Source: JBDSKH01 sp035556655 (GTDB lineage Bacteria > Actinomycetota > Actinomycetes > Actinomycetales > Microbacteriaceae). From it: DNA of 15,852 bases. Made by a program: the position numbers and the translations under genes. The DNA lies in NCBI GenBank assembly GCA_035556655.1, contig DATMFW010000098.1, forward strand, positions 1 to 15,852, in the 5' to 3' direction. This document shows, one piece after another, positions 1-7,939 of the stretch. Within the stretch, counting starts at the first letter, position 1. The number at the start of each line of letters is the position of its first letter. The notes under the pieces are model-generated. The model did not search any database and was not told the DNA's origin. It was given only the letters and a program-made list of their open reading frames with translations.

Positions 1-363
1 GAGGCGGCGGCCGCCGCCTGGCCGCTGGAGTCGATGCTCGACGAGGGACTGGTCGCCACCCTCGGTTCGGACGCCCCGATCGCCAGCCCCGACTGGCGGC
101 GCACCATCGCGGCCGCGGCCGCGCTGCTGGAATCGCGCGGCGTGGAGGTCGGCGATGCCGAGCTCACCCGGCTGCTGCGCATGGTCACCGCCATCCCGGC
201 GGTTCAGGACGGCTCCTCCGCATGGAAGGGCACGCTCGAGCCCGGCAAGGCCGCCGATCTCTGCGTGCTCGGGTCCGACCCGCTCGCCGTGGGGGCGGCG
301 GGCCTCCCGGCCGTCGACGTGAGGATGACGATCGTCGACGGCCGGGTCGTCTTCGAGCGCTAG
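1..363 (+). CDS. Amidohydrolase family protein, C-terminal part (5' end outside window)
   Basis: The reading frame is open from base 1 and ends at TAG 361-363, leaving about 120 C-terminal residues. The segment GSDAPIASPDW carries the late Asp that in the amidohydrolase superfamily (YtcJ-like, metal-dependent TIM barrel) binds metal or activates water. The end follows the usual pattern GTLEPGKAADLCVL...VDVRMTIVDGRVVFER, the small beta-sandwich strand found after the barrel in these enzymes. The reaction is hydrolysis of an amide, imide or similar C-N bond; the substrate is unknown. The N-terminal HxH metal site lies outside the window. The gene converges with the methyltransferase-like gene, and the two stop codons overlap, leaving no room for a separate terminator. 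Family membership is fairly sure; the subfamily is inference. Confidence 0.8.
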   Translation, partial: EAAAAAWPLESMLDEGLVATLGSDAPIASPDWRRTIAAAAALLESRGVEVGDAELTRLLRMVTAIPAVQDGSSAWKGTLEPGKAADLCVLGSDPLAVGAAGLPAVDVRMTIVDGRVVFER

Positions 364-1340
364 ACGGCCTCGGCGAGCAGCAGCCGCGGAGAGCCGGGCA
401 GGGCGACGACGCCGGTCGGCTTCCACCCCGCGGCCTCGAGCCAGCCGCGGACCTCGGACTCCGGGTACACGACGGTGCCGTCGATGACGAGGTACTCGGC
501 CGCGTGCAGCGCATCGATCGCGCGCTGCTGCGGGTCGTCGTCGAGGAAGAAGTCGAGCACGACCAGCCGGGCCCCCGCCGACGCCGAGGCCCGGGCGTTG
601 CGGAAGATCCCGGCGTTCTCCTCGGCCGTGAACCGGTGGATCACGTGGTTGGCGAACACCAGATCGAACGGTCCCTCGATCCGCGCGGTGGCGGTGTCGG
701 CGGGGGTGACCTCCGCGCGATCGGCGACCCCGGCATCCGCGACGGCCTGCCGCACCGAGTCGGCGAAGTCGGGGGCGAAGGCGAACGTGGTGTGCAGCGC
801 GGGGTTGCGCTTCATCACCTCGAGCGAGAAGTACGGGGCGAGGCCCCCGAGATCGAGCAGCCTCGTGGCGCCCGCGGTGTCGAGGGCGTGCGCGAACATG
901 GCGGCGTGCAGGCCGTTGTAGGTCATGACCCCGGCCATGAAGGTGCCCCAGCGCGCGTCGTCCATCTGCAGATCGCCGGGCTCTGTGCTGTCGACGGTGC
1001 CGTCGAACTGCAGCCAGTGCGGGTAGCTGATCTGGTTGAGGAAGGTCAGGAACGGGCCGAGGTCGAGCTCGGCGGATGCCCCGGTCAGGTACGCGCGGGC
1101 ATCCGGCTCGAGCGCATAGCGGCCGGCGGTCCGCGTGAGCAGGCCCTGCGAGGACATGCCGTCGGCGAGGATGCGGGCGATGCGTTCGCTGACGCCGGTC
1201 GCCTCCGCGATCTCCGCCGCGTTCTTCTCCCCGTCGGCGAGCGCGGCGAACAGCCCGACGCGGCTCGCCGCGAACAGCTGCTTGGCGCCCATGTATCCGA
1301 TGGCCAGGTCGACGATGCGGGTGGGGTCTGCGGTGGTCAC
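360..1340 (-). CDS. O-methyltransferase-like protein with degenerate SAM site
   Basis: 326 residues, starting at GTG 1338-1340 with an AAGGAG Shine-Dalgarno about 7 bases upstream. Residues about 10-90 form the winged-helix dimerisation domain typical of plant/bacterial small-molecule O-methyltransferases (Methyltransf_2 family), for example AAEIAEATGVSERIARILADG. The Rossmann-like domain follows from about residue 160. NHVIHRF (231-237) matches the usual LHDW region with its catalytic His. Motif I reads LLDLGGLAPY (161-170) instead of DxGGGxG, and the acidic residue expected after the next strand (vfDLP) is missing: FAFAP at 186-190. SAM binding may be weak, lost or altered. It is the last gene of the - strand block, 36 bases after the hydrolase. 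It could modify the transported compound, or be a SAM-independent relative. The fold is fairly sure; the activity is not. Confidence 0.8.
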   Translation of the reverse strand: MTTADPTRIVDLAIGYMGAKQLFAASRVGLFAALADGEKNAAEIAEATGVSERIARILADGMSSQGLLTRTAGRYALEPDARAYLTGASAELDLGPFLTFLNQISYPHWLQFDGTVDSTEPGDLQMDDARWGTFMAGVMTYNGLHAAMFAHALDTAGATRLLDLGGLAPYFSLEVMKRNPALHTTFAFAPDFADSVRQAVADAGVADRAEVTPADTATARIEGPFDLVFANHVIHRFTAEENAGIFRNARASASAGARLVVLDFFLDDDPQQRAIDALHAAEYLVIDGTVVYPESEVRGWLEAAGWKPTGVVALPGSPRLLLAEAV

Positions 1341-1376
1341 GATTTTCTCCTTACGTGGGAAATAAAGGGCATGGGT

Positions 1377-2075
1377 TCACGCCCCGAGGAAGGTCAGGAC
1401 GCCGGCGCGGAACTCATCCGACGCCAGCGCTGCGAGATGGTCTCCCGGAACGACGAGCAGGGTCGCGCCCGGGATCGCGGCGGCGACGGGCTCTCCGCCC
1501 GCGGCCATCGGATCATCGGACCCGGCCACGACGAGAGTCGGGACGGCCGGCGGGTCCGCCAGGGTGAACGGCTCGCGCCCGAGGCCCTCGGCGACCCGCA
1601 GCAGAGCGTCGGCGTCGTTGCCCGGCGCGGTGACCATGCGCGCGATGAACCCGGTGAGCGGATCCGCGGGCTCGGTGCCGTCGGAGGCGAACCGGCGGGC
1701 CGCGGCGAAGTCGACGGCGGCGAACGGTTCCATCGGACTCAGGCCGCCGAGCACCAGGTGCTGCACCGGGACGGCGGAGGCGAGATCCCAGGCCAGTCGC
1801 GCGCCGAGCGAGTAGCCGACCAGGTCGATGCCGCCGCGGGCGCCGGCCACCGCATCCGTCAGTGCGGCGATGGTCGCCCGGGTGCCGATCGCTTCAGCGG
1901 GGCTCGCCCCGTGACCGGGCAGATCGATCACCCGCACGTCGCGCCCGGCGGCATGAAGCGGCTCCGCCCAGCGCTCCGCCGGGAAGTCGCGCTCGCCCGT
2001 CGAGGCGAAGCCGTGCAGCAGAACGACGGTCGGGCCGGCGGGCTCGCCGTCGGCGGGGAGAGAGGTCACGTGCAT
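1377..2075 (-). CDS. Alpha/beta hydrolase (MenH/MhpC-like size)
   Basis: 232 residues, starting at ATG 2073-2075 with GGAAGG about 8 bases upstream. It shows a compact alpha/beta hydrolase fold. VVLLHGFAS (18-25) is the oxyanion-hole HG motif and VIDLPGHG (49-56) is the typical strand 4 loop. GYSLG (87-91) is the nucleophile elbow with Ser89, AGSDDPM (185-190) carries the acid Asp187 or Asp188, and GDH (211-213) supplies His213. The triad is therefore complete. The short cap region fits small esterases, lactonases and C-C hydrolases of the MenH type; the substrate cannot be told. It lies 40 bases after the TetR gene and 36 before the methyltransferase-like gene on the same strand, so it is probably in their operon. 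There is no signal peptide, so it is likely cytoplasmic. Confidence 0.88.
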   Translation of the reverse strand: MHVTSLPADGEPAGPTVVLLHGFASTGERDFPAERWAEPLHAAGRDVRVIDLPGHGASPAEAIGTRATIAALTDAVAGARGGIDLVGYSLGARLAWDLASAVPVQHLVLGGLSPMEPFAAVDFAAARRFASDGTEPADPLTGFIARMVTAPGNDADALLRVAEGLGREPFTLADPPAVPTLVVAGSDDPMAAGGEPVAAAIPGATLLVVPGDHLAALASDEFRAGVLTFLGA

Positions 2076-2115
2076 CGGAGCGCCTTCCGTTCGGGCGGCG
2101 CACCCGCGCCGCGGA

Positions 2116-2712
2116 TCAGCCGGAGGCCGCCAGCCGCCGCAGCAGCACGTCGATGTAGCTCCGGTAGTCGGGGATCCGGTCGCCGCCGGGATACATGAGG
2201 CTCATCACGGCCGACCCGATCGTGACCGAGATGATCTCGTTGGCGATCTGCTCGTCGGTGTCCTTCGTGCGCACGGTCCGCTCGCGGCGCGCCCGCCCGA
2301 GGATCTCGATGAGTTGCGACTTCCAGTTCTCGAGGTGACCGCGGTAGAGCTCGGCCAGCTCGGCGTTGGACATCGCGTACTCCCACAGCGCCAGCAGCAC
2401 CCGGCCCGAGGTGATGCGGTGCTGGTCCAGCGGCAGCGAGGCCTCCAGGTAGAGGCGCAACTCGTCGACCGCGCTCGCGCCCTCGGGGGCCGGCGGCTGG
2501 CTGCCGTACATCTCTTCCAGGACCTGCTGGAAGGTCGCCGCGACGATGCTGTCCTTGCCGGGGAAGTAGTGCTTCAGCGCACCGTTGGCGAACCCCGCCT
2601 CGCTCGCGATCGACCGCATGGTGGCCGCCTCGAAGCCGCCGTGCAGGATGAGCTTCTTGGCGACCTGCACGATGTCGCGTCGCCGCTGGTCGTGATCGAT
2701 GATCTTGGGCAT
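2116..2712 (-). CDS. TetR family transcriptional regulator
   Basis: 198 residues, starting at ATG 2710-2712 with AAGGA upstream. The N-terminal domain is a TetR helix-turn-helix: residues 31-50 (TMRSIASEAG then FANGALKHYF) form the recognition part, ending in the family's hallmark Tyr-Phe. The C-terminal part has the BetI-like ligand/dimer domain pattern (SLPLDQHRITSGRVLLALWEYA, about 90-112). It begins 17 bases after the ATPase gene, inside the transporter operon. It is therefore likely to be co-transcribed with the genes it regulates and to respond to the imported solute or a product of it. A likely target is the inverted repeat 7914-7936 upstream of the operon; this is inference. The family is sure; the ligand is unknown. 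Confidence 0.92.
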   Translation of the reverse strand: MPKIIDHDQRRRDIVQVAKKLILHGGFEAATMRSIASEAGFANGALKHYFPGKDSIVAATFQQVLEEMYGSQPPAPEGASAVDELRLYLEASLPLDQHRITSGRVLLALWEYAMSNAELAELYRGHLENWKSQLIEILGRARRERTVRTKDTDEQIANEIISVTIGSAVMSLMYPGGDRIPDYRSYIDVLLRRLAASG

Positions 2713-2729
2713 CGCGTCCTTCCCGACCC

Positions 2730-3548
2730 CTAATGTACTGGGGCATCCGCGGTCTCCCGCAGCGCGAGCCAGGCCTCGCGCCGTCGTTGCTGCTCGGCCG
2801 GATCGGCCACCGGCGACGCCAGCAGCAGCCGCTTGCTGTACGGGTGCTCAGGTGCCCGGGTGATCGACTCACCGCTGCCCTGCTCGAGAATCTCGCCCTG
2901 GTACATGACGGCGACGCGATGGCAGATGCGCCGCACCACGCCGAGGTCGTGCGAGACGAACAGGTATGACACGCCGGTGTCGCGCTGCAGCTCGATGAAC
3001 AGGTCGATGATGGCGGCCTGGGTGGTGAGGTCGAGGGCGCTCACCGGTTCGTCGCAGACGATCAGGCGGGGGCCGCGCACCAGGGCCCGGGCGATCGCGA
3101 TGCGCTGCCGCTGGCCACCCGAGAACTCGCTCGGGTAGCGGTCGACGATGGTCTGCGGCAGGCGCACCCGTTCGAGCATCTCGCCGACGACGCCGCGGGC
3201 GGCGCGCCGGGTGCTCCCCGCCGCCTCGAGCGGCTCGGCCAGGATGTCGCCGATGCTCATCGTCGGATCGAGCGAGCCGTAGGGGTCCTGGAACACGACC
3301 TGGATGCTGCTGGCCAGCTTCCGGCGTGCGGTGCCGCGCGCGCGGGTGATGTCCTCGCCGTCGAAGGTGACGGTGCCGGATCGCACCGGCACGAGCCCGA
3401 GGATGGCCTTGCCGAGCGTCGACTTGCCCGACCCGGATTCACCGACCAGGCCGACGCACTCCCCCGCGGCGACGTCGACCGAGACGCCGTGCAGCGCGCG
3501 GTAGGCCCCGTAGTCGACGACGAGGTCGCTCACCTGCAGCAGGCTCAT
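2730..3548 (-). CDS. Oligopeptide/dipeptide-type ABC transporter ATPase (DppF/OppF-like)
   Basis: 272 residues, ATG 3546-3548, which overlaps the upstream stop as ATGA. A complete nucleotide-binding domain is visible: Walker A GESGSGKS (36-43), Q-loop Gln87, the GSLDP block (91-95) typical of DppF/OppF, signature FSGGQRQR (142-149), Walker B LIVCDEP (162-168) with Asp166 and Glu167, and switch His200. The C-terminal HPYSKRLLLASPV is the oligopeptide-family extension. It hydrolyses ATP on the inner face of the membrane, paired with the ATPase half of the fused upstream protein. The length is slightly short for OppF but nothing is missing. A much longer open frame runs upstream, but it is only the shadow of the neighbouring gene. 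The solute may be a peptide, nickel or another small molecule. Confidence 0.95.
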   Translation of the reverse strand: MSLLQVSDLVVDYGAYRALHGVSVDVAAGECVGLVGESGSGKSTLGKAILGLVPVRSGTVTFDGEDITRARGTARRKLASSIQVVFQDPYGSLDPTMSIGDILAEPLEAAGSTRRAARGVVGEMLERVRLPQTIVDRYPSEFSGGQRQRIAIARALVRGPRLIVCDEPVSALDLTTQAAIIDLFIELQRDTGVSYLFVSHDLGVVRRICHRVAVMYQGEILEQGSGESITRAPEHPYSKRLLLASPVADPAEQQRRREAWLALRETADAPVH

Positions 3549-5329
3549 GCGCTCTTCCGATCCAGTTCGGCGCGGGTCTCTGCGCTGTCCAGCGACGCCG
3601 CGATGAGTTCGCGCGTGTATGGCTCCGCGGGTGCCGCGAACAGCGCATCGACGGTGCCGGTCTCGACGATGGCGCCGTCGCGCATCACGACGACGCGGTC
3701 GCAGATGTCGGCGACCACCCCGAAGTTGTGCGTGACGAGCACGAGCGCCATCCGGTGCTCGGCCTGCAGTTCGCGCAGCAGTTCGAGCACCTCGGCCTGC
3801 ACGGTGACATCGAGCGCGGTCGTCGGTTCGTCGGCGACGAGCACCGCGGGCCCGCCGGAGATGGCTCCCGCGATGAGCACGCGCTGCGCCATGCCGCCGG
3901 AGATCTCGTGCGGGTAGGAGCGCATGACGCGTTTCACGTCTCGGATGCCGACCCGCTCGAGCATGGCCGCGGCGGTCGCGCGGGCGGCGGCCCGCGACAT
4001 CCCGTGGACGGCCCGCAGCGGCTCGACGAGCTGGTGCCCGATCGTGTACGAGGGGTCGAGGTTCGACATCGGTTCCTGCGGGATGTAACCGAGTTGCCTG
4101 CCCAGCAGCTTGTGCCGTTCCGACGGAGCCATCGAGGTGACCTCGCGCCCGCCGATCCAGATGGCGTCGGCGCTCCAGCGCCCGCCGGCCGGCAGCAGGT
4201 CGAGGATCGAGAACACCGTCTGCGACTTGCCCGACCCCGACTCCCCGACGATGCCGAGCACCTCGCCCGGTGCGACGTCGAGGCTGATGCCGTGCACCAC
4301 CTCGGTCTCGCCGGCCTGGCCGGCGTAGCAGACCTTGAGGCCCTCGATGCTGACCGCCGAGTCCCGGGTGGCGTGTGCGATGGTCCCGGTGCTCTGCGTG
4401 GCGGGGGCCTCGGCCGCGGCCGCACGCCGCGCCCGCCGCGCGGCCCGGCTCTCCAGCGGAGTGCGTACCCGCACGAGGTCGGCGAGCGTGGAGCCCATCA
4501 CGGCGAGTGCGGCGATGGTGATGCCGAGCGCGGCGGAGGGCCAGAGCAGCAGCAGCGGGCTGGTGAGCATGAGCCGGAAGCCTTCGAGCATCATGGCGCC
4601 CCAGCTGGGTGTGTTGGCGTCGCCGATGCCGAGGAACTGCAGTCCCGCCTGGATGCCCATGGCGATGCCCGCGGTGAGGGCGGTCTGGATGATGACGGGT
4701 GCGTAGACGGCGGGCAGCACGTGCCGGGCCATGATGCGCAGGTGCCCGAGGCCGGACACCCGGGCGGCGTCGATGTAGGGCTCGTTGCGCACCGCGAGCG
4801 CGGTGGAGCGGGAGATGCGGAAGAACCCGGGCGACATGAAGGTGCCGACGGTGACCATGAGCAGGAAGAAGTCGGAGCGGGTGCCGGCGGCGACGACGAG
4901 CAGGATGATCATCCCGGGGATCGACTGCAGTGCATCGCTCATCCAGGAGCTGATGCGGTCCCAGACTCCGCCGAAGTAGCCGGCGGCGACACCGGCGGGC
5001 ACGCCGAGCACGATCGCGGTGACGATGGTGACCAGGGCGCCCCACAGCGTGGTCCGGGCGCCGAACAGGATGCGGCTGAGCACGTCGCGGCCGGAGGAGT
5101 CGGTTCCGAACAGGTGCTCGGGGCTCGGCGGCGCCTTGGAGATCGCGAGGTCGACGAAGTTGGGGTCGTGCGGGGCGATCAGAGGTGCCAGCACCGCAGA
5201 GAGCAGGATCAGCGCGAACACGACGGCGGCGATCAGCCCGTCGGGCCGGCGCAGGAACCGGCTGAGCAGGGATCCGCGCCGGGCGAGCCTCGGGTCGAGC
5301 TCGCCGCTGAGGGCGGTGGTGGCGGTCAT
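3545..5329 (-). CDS. Fused ABC permease plus ATPase (DppC-DppD fusion)
   Basis: 594 residues, ATG 5327-5329 overlapping the permease stop as ATGA. Residues 1-290 are a DppC-type permease: a membrane segment at 32-52, the HLFGTDSSGRDVLSR block (72-86), further membrane helices, and the EAA coupling loop AARVSGLGHLRIMARHVLP (188-206). A basic Ala/Arg-rich linker (291-325) joins it to a DppD-type ATPase. That domain has Walker A GESGSGKS (362-369), Q-loop Gln418, signature ISGGMAQR (476-483), Walker B VLVADEP (496-502) and switch His534. Both halves look intact. Permease-ATPase fusions of this transporter class are known in actinobacteria. The frame is continuous across the linker, so this is one polypeptide unless there is an unseen sequencing error. 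It pairs with the DppB-like permease and DppF-like ATPase next to it. Confidence 0.93.
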   Translation of the reverse strand: MTATTALSGELDPRLARRGSLLSRFLRRPDGLIAAVVFALILLSAVLAPLIAPHDPNFVDLAISKAPPSPEHLFGTDSSGRDVLSRILFGARTTLWGALVTIVTAIVLGVPAGVAAGYFGGVWDRISSWMSDALQSIPGMIILLVVAAGTRSDFFLLMVTVGTFMSPGFFRISRSTALAVRNEPYIDAARVSGLGHLRIMARHVLPAVYAPVIIQTALTAGIAMGIQAGLQFLGIGDANTPSWGAMMLEGFRLMLTSPLLLLWPSAALGITIAALAVMGSTLADLVRVRTPLESRAARRARRAAAAEAPATQSTGTIAHATRDSAVSIEGLKVCYAGQAGETEVVHGISLDVAPGEVLGIVGESGSGKSQTVFSILDLLPAGGRWSADAIWIGGREVTSMAPSERHKLLGRQLGYIPQEPMSNLDPSYTIGHQLVEPLRAVHGMSRAAARATAAAMLERVGIRDVKRVMRSYPHEISGGMAQRVLIAGAISGGPAVLVADEPTTALDVTVQAEVLELLRELQAEHRMALVLVTHNFGVVADICDRVVVMRDGAIVETGTVDALFAAPAEPYTRELIAASLDSAETRAELDRKSA

Positions 5330-6267
5330 CGGACGCGTGCTTTCGGGTTGAGGAAGCCGAGCGCGAGGTCGAGCAGGAAGTTGACGATGACGACGAACAC
5401 GATCGAGATGACGGTGATGCCGAGCAGCATCGGGATGTCGCCGATCTGCGAGGAGGAGTTGGTGAGCTGGCCGATGCCCGGCAGGCTGAAGATGGCTTCG
5501 ACGACGATGGCACCGGAGAGCAGCCCGACGAACATCAGTGCGAGCACGGTGAGGGCCGCGGGTGAGGCGTTGCGCAGGATGTGCACGGTGACCCGGGCGC
5601 GGGAGAGTCCGCGGCTGCGGAGGGTGCGCACGTAGTCCTGCCGGTCGACGGCGATGACGGCGTTGCGCAGCTGTTCTGCGATGGCGACGATGGCGCCGAG
5701 CGCGAGCGAGACCGCGGGCAGGGTGATGGATCGCAGCCAGCCGTCGATCGACTGGGTGGGTTGCACGTAGCCGACGGCGGGGAACCACTTCAGCTGCACC
5801 GCGAACCAGATCACGAGCACGAGGCTCACCCAGAACCCGGGCAGTGCGAACAGCACGACCGAGACGGCTTTGATGACCCGGTCGAAGATGCTGCCGGGGC
5901 GAAGCCCCGCGATCAGCCCGAACGCGGTGCCGACGATCGCCGTGATGAGGATCGCGAAGGTCACCACCGAGAGGGTGACGGGCAGCTTGAGGGCGAGCTG
6001 GTCTCCGACGGATTGGAAGTTGCGCCAGGAGGTGCCGAAGTCGCCGCGCACGGCGTGCGAGGCCCAGTCGCCGAACTGGACGAGCAGGGGCCGGTCGGTG
6101 CCGATCTTGTGGGCGAGCGCCGCCTGCTGTTCGGGCGTGTAGGTGCCGCCGAGCAGGTTGACCGTCGGATCGGAGATGGCCAGGTGCGCCAGGAAGAAGG
6201 TGCCGACCGACACCAGCACGAGCAGCACCACTCCGGAGAGCAGCCGCTTCGCGGTGAACCAGATCAT
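5326..6267 (-). CDS. ABC transporter permease, DppB/OppB type
   Basis: 313 residues, ATG 6265-6267 with AAGGA upstream. The N-terminal helix (residues 9-30) is followed by the characteristic extracytoplasmic segment with GTDRPLLVQFGDW and GDFGTSW (56-81). Then come about five more membrane helices, and the EAA loop DYVRTLRSRGLSRARVTVHI (211-230) contacts the ATPases. AIFSLPGIGQL (258-268) is a family hallmark. It forms the inner-membrane channel with the permease half of the fusion protein. It lies 69 bases after the binding-protein gene, with a strong stem-loop in that gap, and overlaps the next gene by 4 bases. It belongs to the peptide/nickel uptake family, but the substrate cannot be predicted. 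Confidence 0.95.
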   Translation of the reverse strand: MIWFTAKRLLSGVVLLVLVSVGTFFLAHLAISDPTVNLLGGTYTPEQQAALAHKIGTDRPLLVQFGDWASHAVRGDFGTSWRNFQSVGDQLALKLPVTLSVVTFAILITAIVGTAFGLIAGLRPGSIFDRVIKAVSVVLFALPGFWVSLVLVIWFAVQLKWFPAVGYVQPTQSIDGWLRSITLPAVSLALGAIVAIAEQLRNAVIAVDRQDYVRTLRSRGLSRARVTVHILRNASPAALTVLALMFVGLLSGAIVVEAIFSLPGIGQLTNSSSQIGDIPMLLGITVISIVFVVIVNFLLDLALGFLNPKARVR

Positions 6268-6290
6268 CGACGATCCTTCGGTGGATAGGG

Positions 6291-6326
6291 GACGGGCCGC
6301 CGCGCCCGAGGGTACGGCGGCCCGTC
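6291..6326 (-). promoter_or_regulatory. Perfect 12-bp stem-loop between binding-protein and permease genes
   Basis: GACGGGCCGCCG (6291-6302) and CGGCGGCCCGTC (6315-6326) are exact reverse complements separated by 12 bases. In the - strand transcript the hairpin follows the binding-protein stop by about 10 bases and precedes the permease start by about 23. No U-run follows it, so it is not a classical terminator. Hairpins at this place in binding-protein transporter operons often protect the upstream mRNA or partly attenuate the genes behind, giving more binding protein than permease. That role is inferred here. Confidence 0.75.
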
Positions 6327-6336
6327 GTCGTGCTGT

Positions 6337-7854
6337 CTAGCCCTGCTGGATGTAGCGCAGGGTGGGGAACATCATGCCGGTGATCGGGGTCACCGTGATG
6401 CCCTCGGTGCTGTAGTACATGTTGTTCGCCTGGTACCAGACGCTGTACCAGGCCAGCTCGGTGAGCTTCTGGTTCAGCTTCGTGATGCTGGCGAGCTGCT
6501 CGTCTCCGGTCTGGGTCTGGATATCGTCGACGATCGAGGCCAGCTCGGGGAACTGCGCGTACTCCGGCTTCGGGTTGTACCACTGGACGTTCGTCACCTG
6601 GCGGGCGACGGTGGCCTGCGGGTTGGCGTCCATCGCGAGGAACGAGATGAACATCGGGTAGGTCGGCGCGTTGATCTGGTAGTCGGGCATCTGCATGTCG
6701 TCCCAGGTCACGTCGATTCCGAGCTCGCCGAAGGTCTGCTCGACGACCGGCTGCCACTGCTGGAAGATCGGCGACATCGGCATGTGCAGCGCGAACCCGT
6801 CGGCGTAGCCGGCCTGCGCCAGCAGGTCCTTGGCCTTGTCGAGGTTGAACGCGTAGGCGTCGGTCAGCGACGCGTCGTAGCCGCCCGCGCCGACCGGGAA
6901 CACCTGGTTGGTGACCTCACCGGATCCGGCGCCCACCGACTGCAGGATCGCCGCGCCGTCGAAGGCGTAGTTGAGCGCTTGGCGCACCTCGAGCTTTCCG
7001 AGCGGGGCGAGGTCCTTGCCGGTGTGGTCGAGGAACTGCAGCCCGACCCAGCCGGAGACCTTGCTGGAGATGTTCCAGCCCTGCTCCTTCGCCTGGTCCT
7101 GGTTGAGCGGGTCGGCGTAGTTGACGTTCACCTGACCGGAGAGCATCGCGTTGTGCCGCGCCGTGGCATCCAGGATCGGGTAGATCGAGAGGCCCGTGAA
7201 CGGGTAGGTCGCGGCATCCCAGTGATCGGCGACCTTGTCGAAGTGGTACTCGGCGCCGACGACCGAGGTGTCGGCGTCGAGCGTGTAGGGGCCCGAGCCG
7301 ACCGGTTCGGTGGCGAGGGTGCCTGCGGCGATCGCGTCGGGCGCCATCATGTAGCTGCGGCCGAGTCCCATCAGGTACAGCATGGTGTCGTCGCGCTTGC
7401 TGAGGTCGATCTCGATGGTGTCCTCGTCGACGGCGGTGACCGACGTGACGTTGAGGTAGGCCTCGCTGGAGCGCGCGCCGTCCTTCAGGTAGTTCAGGCT
7501 CGCCACGGCGGCGTCGGCGTCGAACTTCTCGCCGTCGCTGAACACGGCGTCGGTGCGCAGGTTCATGGTGACGGTGAGGAAGTCGTCGGAGACCGTCCAG
7601 TCGGTGGCGAGCACCGGGGTCGGGTTGCCGTCCTCGTCGAGGGCGAGCAGCGGGTCGTAGACCGCGGACAGGTACGGGCCGTCGAAGCCGATGTCGGCCA
7701 GCGACGGGTCCCACGAGGTGACATCGAGGAAGTTCCCGATGTTCAGGTCGGTGACGCCGCCCTCGGCGGGGGCGTCGGTGCCGCCGCCGGTGCAGGCGCT
7801 GAGTGCGAGCGCCGCCGACGCGGCGAGCGCGACGGCGAGGGGAGTTCTCTTCAT
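6337..7854 (-). CDS. ABC transporter substrate-binding lipoprotein (SBP_bac_5 family)
   Basis: 505 residues. The chosen start is ATG 7852-7854 because it follows a good AGAAGGA ribosome site and opens a lipoprotein signal peptide: MKRT, then an Ala/Leu-rich core, then lipobox LSAC with Cys21. An in-frame start farther upstream would put 32 residues before the signal peptide and is unlikely. The mature part has family 5 features: DLNIGNFLDVTSWDPSLAD near the N-terminus, VYDPLLALDEDGNPTPVLATDW, AVFSDGEKFDADAAVASLNYL, and VGSGPYTLD. It would be anchored outside the membrane and deliver solute to the DppB/DppC permeases. As first gene of the block it has its own promoter and operator candidate. 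Related proteins bind peptides, nickel complexes, opines or sugars. Confidence 0.95.
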   Translation of the reverse strand: MKRTPLAVALAASAALALSACTGGGTDAPAEGGVTDLNIGNFLDVTSWDPSLADIGFDGPYLSAVYDPLLALDEDGNPTPVLATDWTVSDDFLTVTMNLRTDAVFSDGEKFDADAAVASLNYLKDGARSSEAYLNVTSVTAVDEDTIEIDLSKRDDTMLYLMGLGRSYMMAPDAIAAGTLATEPVGSGPYTLDADTSVVGAEYHFDKVADHWDAATYPFTGLSIYPILDATARHNAMLSGQVNVNYADPLNQDQAKEQGWNISSKVSGWVGLQFLDHTGKDLAPLGKLEVRQALNYAFDGAAILQSVGAGSGEVTNQVFPVGAGGYDASLTDAYAFNLDKAKDLLAQAGYADGFALHMPMSPIFQQWQPVVEQTFGELGIDVTWDDMQMPDYQINAPTYPMFISFLAMDANPQATVARQVTNVQWYNPKPEYAQFPELASIVDDIQTQTGDEQLASITKLNQKLTELAWYSVWYQANNMYYSTEGITVTPITGMMFPTLRYIQQG

Positions 7855-7913
7855 CGTTCCTTCTCTCGGGTGCGAGTGGGCTGTGTTGTGCGCGAGTACG
7901 GGGGGTGTGAAGA

Positions 7914-7936
7914 CGCCACACCGATGTGTCGTGGCG
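7914..7936. promoter_or_regulatory. Inverted repeat, operator candidate for the transporter operon
   Basis: CGCCAC (7914-7919) and GTGGCG (7931-7936) are perfect 6-base arms with an 11-base spacer. The site lies just downstream of the proposed -10 box and so covers the expected transcription start. A repressor bound here would block transcription of the binding-protein operon. The TetR protein encoded in the same operon is the natural candidate; nothing in the sequence proves it. Confidence 0.45.
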
Positions 7937-7939
7937 GTA

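Noticed and set aside
222..2198. Long + strand open frame opposite the methyltransferase-like and hydrolase genes
   Set aside because: Its protein is a low-complexity Arg/Gly/Glu string with no domain, and it lies opposite two genes with clear motifs. Such frames are common in high-GC DNA.
3728..5635. 635-residue + strand open frame opposite the ABC genes
   Set aside because: Composition is His/Asp/Gly/Glu-rich with no motif, while the opposite strand holds intact ABC domains.
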